Positions 37,544-46,177 of a DNA stretch of 64,000 nucleotides are shown one piece after another (position 1 is the stretch's first letter; each line of letters starts with the position of its first letter). Position numbers and translations under genes: made by a program. The stretch is taken from NCBI RefSeq assembly GCF_902833085.1, contig NZ_CADFEB010000001.1:167578-231577 (forward strand), in the 5' to 3' direction. The notes beneath the pieces are model-generated. The model saw only the letters and a list, made by a program, of their open reading frames with translations, did no database searches and was not told where the DNA came from. This DNA comes from Burkholderia ubonensis. GTDB lineage: Bacteria; Pseudomonadota; Gammaproteobacteria; Burkholderiales; Burkholderiaceae.

Positions 37544-38803
37544 TCAATCGCCCGCTTCCTGCGCGCTTTGCAGCACCGCGCGCAGCAGCACGTCCGCACC
37601 GGCCGCCGCCCACTCTGGCGTGATCGCCTCGGCCTCGTTGTGGCTCAACCCGTCGACGCACGGCACGAAGATCATCCCGGTCGGCGCGACGCGCGCGATA
37701 TAGCACGCGTCATGGCCCGCGCCGGACACGATGTCCATGTGCGGCAGTCCGAGCGCGTCGGCCGCGTCGCGCACCGCGTCGATGCAGGCCGGCGCGAACG
37801 GCACCGGCGGATATTTGAAGATCTGCTCGATCTGCGCGCCGAGGCCGGCCTCGCCCGCCACGCGCGCGAGTTCCGCGCGCAGCGCGGCGTCCAGCGCGTC
37901 GAGCACCGCGTCGTCCGGATGCCGGAATTCGACCGTGAAAAAGCACCCGCCCGGCACCGTGTTGCGCGAGTTCGGGCGCGCGTCGATCATCCCGACCGTC
38001 GCGCGCGCATGCGGCGCATGACGGCGGCCCAGCGCGTCGACGAATGCGATCATCCGCGCGGCGCCGACCAGCGCGTCGCGGCGGAATTCCATCGGCGTCG
38101 TGCCCGCGTGCGCGTCGACGCCGGTCAGCGTCACCTCGTACCAGCGCTGCCCTTGCCCGGCCGTCACGACGCCGATCGTCTTGCCCGCGCGCTCGAGAAT
38201 CGCGCCCTGCTCGATATGCAGCTCGTAGGCCGCGTGCACCGGATAGCCGCCGACCGGCTCGCCGCCCGCATAGCCGATCCGCGCGAGCTCCTCGCCGATC
38301 GTCTTGCCCGCGGCGTCGGTGCGCGACAGCCCGTAGTCGAGCGTATAGACGCCCGCGAACACGCCGGCCGCGACGATCGCCGGCGCGAAGCGCGAGCCTT
38401 CCTCGTTGGTCCAGATCACCACGTCGATCGGCCGCCCGGTCTCGATGCCCGCATCGTTCAGCGCGCGCACCACTTCGAGCCCGCCGAGCACGCCGTAGAT
38501 GCCGTCGTAGCGGCCGCCGGTCGGCTGCGAATCGGCATGCGAGCCGGTCATCACCGGCGCGGCGTCCGGGTTGCGGCCCGCGCGGCGCGCGAACACGTTG
38601 CCCATCCGGTCGACCCGCACCGTGCAGCCGGCGTCGCGCGCCCATTGCACGAACAGGTCGCGCGATTCGCGGTCGAGGTCCGTCAGCGCGAGCCGGCACA
38701 CGCCGCCCTTCGGCGTCGCGCCGATCTGCGCCATCCGTTCGAGCGACGCCCACAGCCGCTCGCCGTTCACGCGCGGTACGCGCAGGTTGTCGTCACGCCG
38801 CAT
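37544..38803 (-). CDS. Zn-dependent N-carbamoyl-amino-acid amidase (hydantoinase/carbamoylase family)
   Basis: A 419-residue M20-type amidohydrolase. The dimetal site is visible: GSHADSQPTGGRYDGIYG (His, Asp), WTNEEGSRF (Glu pair), YELHIEQG (His) and LSHNEAE (His). The family removes carbamoyl groups from N-carbamoyl-L-amino acids or opens ureido compounds such as allantoate. The start at 38803 has AGGGAG ahead and overlaps the upstream gene by 11 bases; a longer start at 38836 lacks support. Its partner upstream is thiazoline-carboxylate hydrolase-like, so N-carbamoyl-L-cysteine is the natural substrate to propose. Confidence 0.88.
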   Translation of the reverse strand: MRRDDNLRVPRVNGERLWASLERMAQIGATPKGGVCRLALTDLDRESRDLFVQWARDAGCTVRVDRMGNVFARRAGRNPDAAPVMTGSHADSQPTGGRYDGIYGVLGGLEVVRALNDAGIETGRPIDVVIWTNEEGSRFAPAIVAAGVFAGVYTLDYGLSRTDAAGKTIGEELARIGYAGGEPVGGYPVHAAYELHIEQGAILERAGKTIGVVTAGQGQRWYEVTLTGVDAHAGTTPMEFRRDALVGAARMIAFVDALGRRHAPHARATVGMIDARPNSRNTVPGGCFFTVEFRHPDDAVLDALDAALRAELARVAGEAGLGAQIEQIFKYPPVPFAPACIDAVRDAADALGLPHMDIVSGAGHDACYIARVAPTGMIFVPCVDGLSHNEAEAITPEWAAAGADVLLRAVLQSAQEAGD

Positions 38804-39335
38804 CGCCCGCTCCCTGCTCGCCGCCGCGCGCCGCATCCGTCAGCCGATAGCGGAAATCGCAGCGCTTGCCGCCCTGCATGATCGTGGTGGTGCGCGTGAG
38901 CGCGATGCGCGGATCGTAGCCCTGGATGAAATAGCTGTCGCGTGCGCAGCTCAGCAGATGGCCGATTTCGCCGAGCCCCATCGCGTGATACATCTCCGCA
39001 TAGCTGCAGCGGTTCACGTCGTAGTCGAAATGCGCGTCGTCCTCGCGGCGCACCTCGACGTCGAGCGCGTCGTCCTTCTCCCACAGCACCTGCAGCGCGA
39101 CGAACGACTTTACGCTCGTGCCGCCCGGTTCCTGCGCGGCGAACGTGCGCCCCGCGTCGACGGCCGCGCCGCGCACCGCTTCCGCGATCACCGCCTGCGC
39201 ACGCTCGATGCCGAACTCGCGCTTCATGATCTCGTAGATCGGCTTGATGATTTCCGCCTCGATGCGGCGCCGCGCGAGTATGCCGAGGCGCGTGTCGTCC
39301 GGCGCGGCGGCCGGAGCCTGGGTGGGTTCGGTCAT
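38793..39335 (-). CDS. L-2-amino-thiazoline-4-carboxylate hydrolase family protein
   Basis: A 180-residue cytoplasmic protein of the ATC-hydrolase family (motifs RRRIEAEIIKPIYE, VNRCSYAEMYHAMGLGEIG and LSCARDSYFIQGY, with conserved Cys and Asp). The named activity opens 2-amino-thiazoline-4-carboxylate to an N- or S-carbamoyl cysteine. The ATG at 39335 is preferred because GGAG lies within ten bases; the ATG at 39350 has none. It overlaps the downstream carbamoylase by 11 bases and follows the solute-binding protein by 19 bases. The family is broad, so the exact substrate may differ. Confidence 0.82.
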   Translation of the reverse strand: MTEPTQAPAAAPDDTRLGILARRRIEAEIIKPIYEIMKREFGIERAQAVIAEAVRGAAVDAGRTFAAQEPGGTSVKSFVALQVLWEKDDALDVEVRREDDAHFDYDVNRCSYAEMYHAMGLGEIGHLLSCARDSYFIQGYDPRIALTRTTTIMQGGKRCDFRYRLTDAARGGEQGAGDAA

Positions 39336-39354
39336 TGTCGAGGTCTCCATGAGG

Positions 39355-40521
39355 TCATTTGGACGCGGCGCGCGCGCCGCCGAGCACGTCGACGACGGTC
39401 CACTTGCCGCCGCGCACCTGGTAGATCGTGAACGCGGGGTTCTTCAGGTTGCCCGCGTCGTCGAACGCGATCCGGCCCGTCACGCCCGGCCGGTCGATCG
39501 CGCGCACCGCGGCGACCAGCTTCGCCGGCTGTGTCGTGCCGGCCTTTTGCGTCGCGGCGATCAGCGTCGCGGCCGCGTCGTACGCGAACGGCGCGTGCAG
39601 CTCGATCGGCGCGTGGTAGCGCGACTGGTACTGCGCATCGAACGCGCTGCCGCCCGGCATGCGCGCGAGCGGCAGGCCCGGTTCGAGCGCGGTGACGCCC
39701 TCACCGTCCTTGCCCGCGAGCGACAGGAAGGTCTGGCTCACGAAGCCGCCCGCGCCGAGCAGCGGCGCATTCACGCCGAGCTGGCGCATGCGCCGCGCGA
39801 GCGGCGCGGCCTGCGCGTCGAGGCCGCCGAAGAACACGAGATCCGCGCGCTTGCCCTTGATCGCGGTCAGCACGCCGCTGAAATCGGTCGTCTTGTCGTT
39901 CACGTACTGGCGATCGACGATCGCGCCGCCGCTCGCCTCGACGCCCTTGATGAACTGGTCGGCCAGGCCCGCGCCGAACGACGTGCGATCGTCGATCACC
40001 GCGATGCGCTTCGCCTTCAGCGTCTTCACCGCGTAGGCACCCGTGAAGTTGCCGCCCGCATCGTCGTGACCCATGATGCGGAACGCCGTCGCGTAGCCCT
40101 GCTGCGTGTATTGATGACCGGTCGACGCGGGTGCGATCTGCGCAATCCCGGCGTCGCGATAGACGCGCGACGCGGGCACGCTGCAGCCGGTGTTCCAGTG
40201 GCCGACCACGCCGATCACGTGCTTGTCGACGAGCTGCTGCGCCACCGCGACGGCGGTGCGCGGGTCGGACTGGTCGTCCGCCGCGACGAGCTTGTAGACC
40301 ACCGGCTTGCCGCCGATGCTCGGGTGCTTCGCGTTCGCGTCGTCGATCGCGAGCTGCGCGCCGTTCTGCAGGTCCTTGCCGATCCGCGCGGACGGGCCGG
40401 TCAGCGGCGCCGCGAGGCCGATCAGGATCGTCTGCGGCGCGGATTGCGCGACGGCGGGCGTGGAAGCGATCAGGGCAGCCGCGGACCACGCGAGGCTGGC
40501 GGGAACGAAGGAGATTTTCAT
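39355..40521 (-). CDS. Branched-chain-amino-acid-type periplasmic binding protein
   Basis: A 388-residue type-1 periplasmic binding protein with signal peptide (cleavage after TPAVAQ, about residue 26). The mature protein opens TILIGLAAPLTGPSARIGKD, the LivJ/LivK pattern, and the ligand-site loop VGHWNTGCSVPASRVY is present. Such proteins feed ABC transporters, but no permease or ATPase gene is in this cluster, so it must share a transporter or act as a sensor. The ATG at 40521 is chosen because it gives a normal signal peptide; an in-frame ATG at 40551 would lengthen it. It heads the three-gene operon. Confidence 0.88.
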   Translation of the reverse strand: MKISFVPASLAWSAAALIASTPAVAQSAPQTILIGLAAPLTGPSARIGKDLQNGAQLAIDDANAKHPSIGGKPVVYKLVAADDQSDPRTAVAVAQQLVDKHVIGVVGHWNTGCSVPASRVYRDAGIAQIAPASTGHQYTQQGYATAFRIMGHDDAGGNFTGAYAVKTLKAKRIAVIDDRTSFGAGLADQFIKGVEASGGAIVDRQYVNDKTTDFSGVLTAIKGKRADLVFFGGLDAQAAPLARRMRQLGVNAPLLGAGGFVSQTFLSLAGKDGEGVTALEPGLPLARMPGGSAFDAQYQSRYHAPIELHAPFAYDAAATLIAATQKAGTTQPAKLVAAVRAIDRPGVTGRIAFDDAGNLKNPAFTIYQVRGGKWTVVDVLGGARAASK

Positions 40522-40587
40522 GTGGGAACCGGGAGTGAATCGGGAAAACATGAAAAATATTAAATAATCGGCTTCCACACCCCAAAT

Positions 40588-40602
40588 ATCCAATTGTTGG
40601 AT
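40588..40602. promoter_or_regulatory. LysR-type operator ATC-N9-GAT
   Basis: ATCCAA-TTG-TTGGAT is a perfect 6-base dyad with the T-N11-A core of LysR binding sites. It lies in the 176 bases between the divergent binding-protein gene and the GcvA-type LysR gene, where an autoregulatory site is expected. A 13-base direct repeat (ACATGAAAAATAT) also brackets the region at 40548 and 40696. Confidence 0.7.
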
Positions 40603-40697
40603 GCTTATGCCATTCCCGACACAATAGCGCAACACCCTGTAAACACAAGCTATTTTCAGCTTGTCGCTTACCCCGACTTTTCGATAAAATTTGACAC

Positions 40698-41594
40698 ATG
40701 AAAAATATCGAACAATTGCCACACGATCCGCCGCTGCGCGCCGTCCGCGCGTTCGAGGCGTTCGCGCGCCTCGGCTCGGTCACCGCGGCGGCGGCCGAGC
40801 TCGACATCACGCCGTCCGCGGTCAGCCACCAGCTGCAGTTGCTCGACGCGTTCATCCAGACGCCGCTGACCGTGCGCGACGGGCGCCTGCTCGCGCTTAC
40901 CGACGAAGGCCGCGACTACTACCGGTCGATCAGCGCCGCGTTCTCGGTGCTGCGCAGCGCGACGCGCTTCGTGCGCGACCGCTCGTCGCTGCGGCAGATC
41001 ACGATCAGCCTGATCCCGCTGTTCGGCATCGGCTGGTTCATCCCGCGCCTGCATGCGTTCCTCGCGGAGAACACCGACGTCGACGTGACCGTGCTGTATG
41101 CGCACCACCGCAACTACCGAAGCGATGCGTCGGACCTGTCGATCCGCTTCGGCACCGGCGACTGGCCCGGCTATCGCTGCGAGCGCCTGCTGCCGGGCGC
41201 GATGACGCCGATGTGCAGCCCGTCGTTCCTCGAGCGTCACGGGCCGTTCCGCACCCCGGCCGATCTCGCGCACGCGCCGCTCGTGCACGACGAGGATCGC
41301 AGCGCGTGGGTCAACTGGCTGCAGGGCGCAGGCGTGCGGCACGTTTCGCACGCGGTCGGCCCGATGTTCGAGGACGGCCAGCTCACGCTGAGCGCGGCGC
41401 GCGCGGATCTCGGCGTCGCGCTGCTGCGCGCGCCGCTCGTCGAACGCGAGCTGGCGAGCGGCGAGCTCGTGCGGCTGTTCGATCACGTGCTCGACGACGG
41501 GCGCGACTACTACCTGTGCACGCGGGAGGACACGGACTTGCCGGATGGCGCCGGGCGGCTCGCGGCGTGGTTGAGGCACATGGCGGCGGCGTGA
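40698..41594 (+). CDS. LysR-family regulator, GcvA type
   Basis: A 298-residue regulator. The N-terminal winged HTH starts LPHDPPLRAVRAFEAFARLGS and VTAAAAELDITPSAVSHQ, the pattern of the GcvA subgroup, followed by the effector domain (SDLSIRFGTGDWPGY is typical for GcvA-like proteins). It is divergent from the binding protein / thiazoline hydrolase / carbamoylase operon and shares the promoter region with the T-N11-A palindrome, so it most likely controls that operon and itself. The inducer would be the substrate or an intermediate. Confidence 0.92.
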   Translation: MKNIEQLPHDPPLRAVRAFEAFARLGSVTAAAAELDITPSAVSHQLQLLDAFIQTPLTVRDGRLLALTDEGRDYYRSISAAFSVLRSATRFVRDRSSLRQITISLIPLFGIGWFIPRLHAFLAENTDVDVTVLYAHHRNYRSDASDLSIRFGTGDWPGYRCERLLPGAMTPMCSPSFLERHGPFRTPADLAHAPLVHDEDRSAWVNWLQGAGVRHVSHAVGPMFEDGQLTLSAARADLGVALLRAPLVERELASGELVRLFDHVLDDGRDYYLCTREDTDLPDGAGRLAAWLRHMAAA

Positions 41595-41619
41595 TGCCGG
41601 GCGCCCTTGGCATCGTCGT

Positions 41620-42321
41620 CTACATCGCCCTGCCCCAGCCTCGTTCGACCGCATAGGCGACCGTCGCGCGCGCCAGTTCCTGCGTGCTGTCGATGAGCAT
41701 GACCCTCGCGTTGCGCAACGCGCGCGCCGCGATCGGAATCTCCGTGCAGCCCATCACAGCGACGGAAACCTTGCGCCGCTCGAGCGTCGCCAGCGCCCGC
41801 GACAGATGCCCGGCGGCGGCTTCGATCTGCGTTGCCTTGACGGCCTCGATGCATGCGGCGATGTCGCGCTGGGCGGCCGCGGCCGGCATCACCGGCTCGA
41901 TGCCGCGCGAGCGCAGCGACGCCTGATAGAACCCGGACACGAGCGCGCCGCCCGTCGCGAGCACCGCGACCCGCCGGATGCCCGCCGGCAACGCGGCCAC
42001 CGCCGCGTCGACGATATGCAGGATCGGCGCGTCGCTCCGTTCGGCCATCTGCGCGTACCAGTGATGCGCCGAATTGCACGGGATCACGATCACGCCGGCG
42101 CCGCACCGGTTCAGCAGGTCGATGCCGTCGAGCAGCGCCGGCAACGGGTCGACGCCGCCGGCGACGATCGCGCGCGAGCGATCGGGCGTATGCGTCAGGT
42201 TCGCGACGATCATCGACAGATGCTCCTGATCGCAGCGTGCGCGCGTCAGCTGCATCACGCGGTGCATGAAGTCGACCGTGGCGAGCGGCCCCATTCCGCC
42301 TAGAACGCCGATGAGTGCCAT
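41620..42321 (-). CDS. Aspartate/glutamate racemase family protein
   Basis: A 233-residue cofactor-independent racemase-fold protein. The two catalytic cysteines are visible: VIPCNSAHHW and VMGCTEIPI, with GVLGGMGPLAT at the N-terminus. Family members racemise aspartate, glutamate or related acids, or act on hydantoins. The ATG at 42321 has AGGAG ahead; the frame extends upstream into the symporter gene without support. It lies 10 bases downstream of the symporter stop, in the same operon as a binding protein. D/L interconversion of an imported dicarboxylic amino acid is the natural hypothesis. Confidence 0.9.
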   Translation of the reverse strand: MALIGVLGGMGPLATVDFMHRVMQLTRARCDQEHLSMIVANLTHTPDRSRAIVAGGVDPLPALLDGIDLLNRCGAGVIVIPCNSAHHWYAQMAERSDAPILHIVDAAVAALPAGIRRVAVLATGGALVSGFYQASLRSRGIEPVMPAAAAQRDIAACIEAVKATQIEAAAGHLSRALATLERRKVSVAVMGCTEIPIAARALRNARVMLIDSTQELARATVAYAVERGWGRAM

Positions 42322-42331
42322 GAGTCGTCTC

Positions 42332-43618
42332 CTAGTTTCGCGACGGCCGCGAACAGATGAACGAAACGACGGCCGCATTGCCGATCACCAGCAACAGGGT
42401 CCGCAGCATCTCGCAAACCGGATCGACCGCGGCGAACAGCACGAACGCGGCCTCGAACGGCAGATGCAGATACGCGCACGTCATGCCGGCCAGCGACACG
42501 GTCACGAGGCCCGACGTGCCCGCCGACGCAAAACCGGCGAGCACCGACGCGAGCAGCACGAGCCCGAGCTCGCCCGCATCGAGGGGACGCTCGTAGAGCT
42601 GCGCGATGAACAGCGTCGCGCTGGCGTAATAGACCATCGGGCCGACGCGCAGCAGCGATACGGTCAACGGCACGAGCAGCTCGACGCGCGCGCGGGCAAA
42701 GCCGAACCCGTCGACGAGACACTGGATCATCCCCGGCATGCAGGCCATGCTGCTGCGGGTGGCAAGCGCGAGCGCGAACGGGATGCGCAGCTCGGCGAGC
42801 GTCACGGCCAGCGTGCGCCCCGAGCGCTTCCAGATCACGACGACCGCCGCCCCGATCAGCAACGCCGACACGACAAGGAACGCCGCGACGAAGCGGATCA
42901 TCGCTTCGAGCGGCCCGATGCCGGACGTGCCGATGTGCGCGGCGCCCATGCAGAACAGCACGACCGGCGTCGGATAGGCGAGCCAGTGCATGAGCTTCTG
43001 GCACGTGAAGTAGACCGTCTCCAGCGACTGGGCGAGCGCCGTCGACGCGCTCGCGGGGACCCGCCCGGCCGCGAAGCCGAAGAACAACGAGAAGACGAGC
43101 GCTTTCAGCGTATCCCCGTTCGCCAGCGCGGCGAAGAAGTTGCCCGGCACGAGCGCGATCACCATGTCGGCGAAACCGGAGGTCTTCTCCGACGGATCGG
43201 CGCCGTACAGGCTCATCACGGTGTCGCTCGCCGCGCCGTCGCTGCCGACCATCGCGCCGAAGGCCCTGAGCGTGTCGTTCGACAGGTGCTCGCCCGGCCG
43301 CATCGCGAGCAGCACGACCGCCCCGACGACGACGACGAACACCGACACGCCGACGAACATCACCATCACGCGCCCGACGAGATCCGCCGCGCTGCCGTCG
43401 CGCATCAGCCGCTGCAGGCTGAAGATCACGGCCGCCACCATGAACGGCAGCGCCGTCATCTTCAGCAGGCCGACGTAAATGTCCCCGACGAACGCGAATT
43501 TCGGCGCGGCTTCCGGCAGCAGCATGCCGGCCATCACGCCGAGCGCGAGGCTGCCGAACACGGTCCACGGATTGACGGCGAAAGCATGAAGCCATTGGGA
43601 ACGGGTTGTCGTTTTCAT
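42332..43618 (-). CDS. DAACS-family dicarboxylate/amino acid:cation symporter
   Basis: A 428-residue inner-membrane transporter with eight or so membrane segments and two hairpin loops. The family features are ALPFMVAAVIFSL near residue 60, the Ser/Thr-rich hairpin LATRSSMACMPG (TRSS instead of the common SSSS or TSSS), and AGTSGLVTVSL. DctA, GltP and GltT belong here and import C4-dicarboxylates, aspartate or glutamate with Na+ or H+. The gene is between a racemase and a type-3 solute-binding protein. The usual NMDG motif near the C-terminus is changed to a DPVCEMLRT segment. Confidence 0.88.
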   Translation of the reverse strand: MKTTTRSQWLHAFAVNPWTVFGSLALGVMAGMLLPEAAPKFAFVGDIYVGLLKMTALPFMVAAVIFSLQRLMRDGSAADLVGRVMVMFVGVSVFVVVVGAVVLLAMRPGEHLSNDTLRAFGAMVGSDGAASDTVMSLYGADPSEKTSGFADMVIALVPGNFFAALANGDTLKALVFSLFFGFAAGRVPASASTALAQSLETVYFTCQKLMHWLAYPTPVVLFCMGAAHIGTSGIGPLEAMIRFVAAFLVVSALLIGAAVVVIWKRSGRTLAVTLAELRIPFALALATRSSMACMPGMIQCLVDGFGFARARVELLVPLTVSLLRVGPMVYYASATLFIAQLYERPLDAGELGLVLLASVLAGFASAGTSGLVTVSLAGMTCAYLHLPFEAAFVLFAAVDPVCEMLRTLLLVIGNAAVVSFICSRPSRN

Positions 43619-43633
43619 TTTTTGATGTCCATG

Positions 43634-44596
43634 TCAGCGACTCGTCGCATTGAGCAGCGACTTCACGTCGAACCGTCTGCCACGGTCCTCCAGGAACTGG
43701 TTGACGAAAGCCAGCAGCGTCGGATCGGAGACGCGCACGCCGATCGCGAGCGCATCGTTGAGATCGGCGAGCGTCGCCACGCGCAGGCGAATCGGCGCTG
43801 TCGGCTGCTCTTTCATCACGCGCTTGATGGCGAGCTCGTCGCGATAGGTCGCCGATACGGCGCCGGCGTTCAGCGCATCCAGCACCGCGCTCCAGCTCGA
43901 GTAGGTGCGGATCCGCGCTTTCGGAAAGTCGGTCTGCACGTAGTCCGCGTAGGCCGAGCCCGCCACGATGCCGATCGTGCCGTCGTAGTCGCGCACGACC
44001 TCCGGCACGGGGCGCCCCCTCGCAAGCTCGGCGAACCGGACGCGATTGAACAGCAGCGCACGCTTCAGGCTCACGTACGGCGTGCTGAAGCGGATGACCT
44101 GCGCGCGCGGCAGCGTGCGCGACAGCTTGCTGACGGCGAGATCGGCACGCCCCGTCGCGAGCAGTTGCACGACGCCGTCGAACGTGGCGGCCTCGCGGTC
44201 GAAACGCACCGCCACGCCGAGCTTTTTCGCGATCTCGTTCGCGAGGTCGATGTCGACGCCGGCCAATTCGCCGTTGCGCGACTCGAAGAACGGCGGCTGG
44301 TCGACGCCGAGCACCGCGACGACGAGTTCGCCCCGCGTGACGATGCGCGCGAATTCCGGCGCGAGCAGCCTGCCGTCGGGCATCTGCACGAGTCCGGCCG
44401 GCGTCGCGGCCGGAGGCGTCGCCGCGACCGGCGCCGATGCCTGCGCATCGCGCGAGTGCGCCGGGCCGGCGAACAGCGCGACGACGAGCGCGCCGAGCAA
44501 CCAGCCCGCAGGCACGCGGGCCGGCCAACAGGAATGCATCGCGTCACGGGCCCATGCCAGCAGAACACGGGCGACGCGTCCGGGAACGTGGTTCAT
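43634..44596 (-). CDS. Family-3 solute-binding protein upstream of a symporter
   Basis: A 320-residue exported protein. A long N-terminus precedes a hydrophobic signal region ending at AGPAHS (about residue 48), then an Ala/Pro linker, then a type-2 binding fold (LVVAVLGVDQPPFFESRNGEL, GVDIDLANEIAKKLGV). This fold binds polar amino acids for ABC transporters. Here no ABC genes follow; instead it is 15 bases ahead of a DAACS symporter, an unusual pairing. A shorter start at 44539 (MHSCWP) is possible and would give a more normal signal peptide. Ligand unknown, perhaps aspartate or glutamate. Confidence 0.85.
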   Translation of the reverse strand: MNHVPGRVARVLLAWARDAMHSCWPARVPAGWLLGALVVALFAGPAHSRDAQASAPVAATPPAATPAGLVQMPDGRLLAPEFARIVTRGELVVAVLGVDQPPFFESRNGELAGVDIDLANEIAKKLGVAVRFDREAATFDGVVQLLATGRADLAVSKLSRTLPRAQVIRFSTPYVSLKRALLFNRVRFAELARGRPVPEVVRDYDGTIGIVAGSAYADYVQTDFPKARIRTYSSWSAVLDALNAGAVSATYRDELAIKRVMKEQPTAPIRLRVATLADLNDALAIGVRVSDPTLLAFVNQFLEDRGRRFDVKSLLNATSR

Positions 44597-44879
44597 ATCG
44601 CAAAGAAGAGAAATCGGACGTTGCGCACGATGCGCCGATCCGTTCAGGTCGAACGGGCTTCAGGACGACGCGCGTCGGGTCGCGCTTTCGGTCGAGGCGG
44701 CAGCACTGCCCGCCCGTTCAATGTCTCAAATGCGCCCGCCGGTTGAAATCCGTCGGATGGCCCGGGCGAGGCGGCACGGGCCGGTTGGTTCGCGCATCGT
44801 CGTGCGCGGCGACGCCGGCGGGATACATCTCACCCGACCGGTTGCCCGGCGCGTGTCGGCCAAAATGCACAATCGCGCC

Positions 44880-45302
44880 ATGCCGACACCCGAAGAAAAA
44901 GCGGCGTTCAGCGAACGCCTGAAATTCGCACTGCGACGCGGTCCACAGAAAGTCGCGGGCGCGACGGATCTGGCGCGGCACTTCAATCTCCGCCACCATG
45001 GCGCGCATCCGGTGTCGACGCAGACCGTGCACAAATGGATGACCGGGCGCACGATCCCGACGCCGGACAAACTTCGCACGCTCGCGACGTGGCTGCGCGT
45101 CGACCTGCACTGGCTGCGCTACGGCCCGCCGCCGAGCGTCGCGTCGTGCATGACGCCGCCGCCGCTGCCGCGCGACGAGCACTATCCGCCGACGCCCGAG
45201 ACGATCGAGCTGGCGTCGAAGATCGAGACGCTGTCGGCGCACCACCGCTACCTGCTCGAGGAGCTGATCGAGCAGTTCTACGGCGACGCGCCGAAACGAT
45301 AG
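44880..45302 (+). CDS. Small HTH-like DNA-binding protein
   Basis: A 140-residue protein. Residues about 5-75 look like a helix-turn-helix domain (KVAGATDLARHFNLR, then VSTQTVHKWMTGRTIPTPDKLRTLATWLRV), as in XRE-type or phage regulators. The C-terminal part, ETIELASKIETLSAHHRYLLEELIEQFY, is helical and could dimerise. The ATG at 44880 is taken; an in-frame ATG at 44865 is also possible, and neither has a clear ribosome binding site. It stands alone, divergent from the solute-binding protein, 191 bases before ahpC. Its target is unknown. Confidence 0.78.
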   Translation: MPTPEEKAAFSERLKFALRRGPQKVAGATDLARHFNLRHHGAHPVSTQTVHKWMTGRTIPTPDKLRTLATWLRVDLHWLRYGPPPSVASCMTPPPLPRDEHYPPTPETIELASKIETLSAHHRYLLEELIEQFYGDAPKR

Positions 45303-45493
45303 GGCCTGTTCACGCTAATAACGGGCTTGCGCTGCGACAATCCGCCGCGCCCTTCGCATCTCCTGCGCACACCGGCGCATGCAGATAGGAATTCACGATC
45401 CCGGGGATTGAAACAAGCAATTTCACAAACTCAGGGTGAACCCGGATACTGGCGACTCGTTAATTCAACACCGCAACGAGCAAGGAAACCCAG

Positions 45494-46057
45494 ATGCCGA
45501 TCATCAACACCCAAATCAAGCCGTTCAAGGCAACCGCATACCACAACGGCGATTTCGTGCCCGTCTCCGACGAGAACCTCAAGGGCAAGTGGTCCGTCGT
45601 CGTGTTCTACCCGGCCGACTTCACGTTCGTCTGCCCGACCGAGCTGGGCGACCTCGCCGACCGCTACGCGGAATTCCAGAAGCTGGGTGTCGAAATCTAC
45701 GCGGTGTCGACCGACACGCACTTCACGCACAAGGCCTGGCACGACACGTCGGACACGATCGGCAAGATCAAGTACCCGATGATCGGCGACCCGACGCTCA
45801 CGCTGTCGCGCAACTTCGACGTGCTGATCGAGGAAGAAGGGATGGCGCTGCGCGGCACCTTCGTGATCAACCCGGAAGGCGAGATCAAGCTGTGCGAGAT
45901 CCACGACAACGGCATCGGCCGCGATGCGGGCGAGCTGCTGCGCAAGGTGCAGGCCGCGCAATACATCGCCGCGCACCCGGGTGAAGTGTGCCCGGCCAAG
46001 TGGACCCCGGGCGCCGAGACGCTGACGCCGTCGCTCGACCTGATCGGCAAGATCTGA
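45494..46057 (+). CDS. ahpC: Alkyl hydroperoxide reductase subunit C (peroxiredoxin)
   Basis: A 187-residue typical 2-Cys peroxiredoxin that reduces hydrogen peroxide, organic peroxides and peroxynitrite. The peroxidatic Cys47 is in FTFVCPTE and the resolving Cys166 in [10 protein letters not shown]. Length and both motifs match the enteric AhpC. AAGGAAA precedes the ATG. ahpF follows 120 bases later and supplies electrons. OxyR control is usual for this pair, but a full OxyR site could not be recognised in the upstream 190 bases. Confidence 0.97.
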   Translation: MPIINTQIKPFKATAYHNGDFVPVSDENLKGKWSVVVFYPADFTFVCPTELGDLADRYAEFQKLGVEIYAVSTDTHFTHKAWHDTSDTIGKIKYPMIGDPTLTLSRNFDVLIEEEGMALRGTFVINPEGEIKLCEIHDNGIGRDAGELLRKVQAAQYIAAHPGEVCPAKWTPGAETLTPSLDLIGKI

Positions 46058-46177
46058 CGACACGCCCCGCGCGCCTCATGCGAGGCGCGCATCGGCCGGC
46101 CGCCGCATCGCGCGGCCCGCCCTCCCCTCCGGCACGACGTGCCCGAACAGAATCATCAATACGGAATCCGAAACGCC

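Noticed and set aside
42266..44746. An 826-residue plus-strand frame opposite the symporter and binding protein
   Set aside because: It is rich in Arg, His and Glu with no fold, and it lies opposite two clear genes.
45303..45493. An OxyR binding site upstream of ahpC
   Set aside because: Isolated ATAG-like tetramers occur, but the four-element spacing of a real OxyR site could not be fitted.
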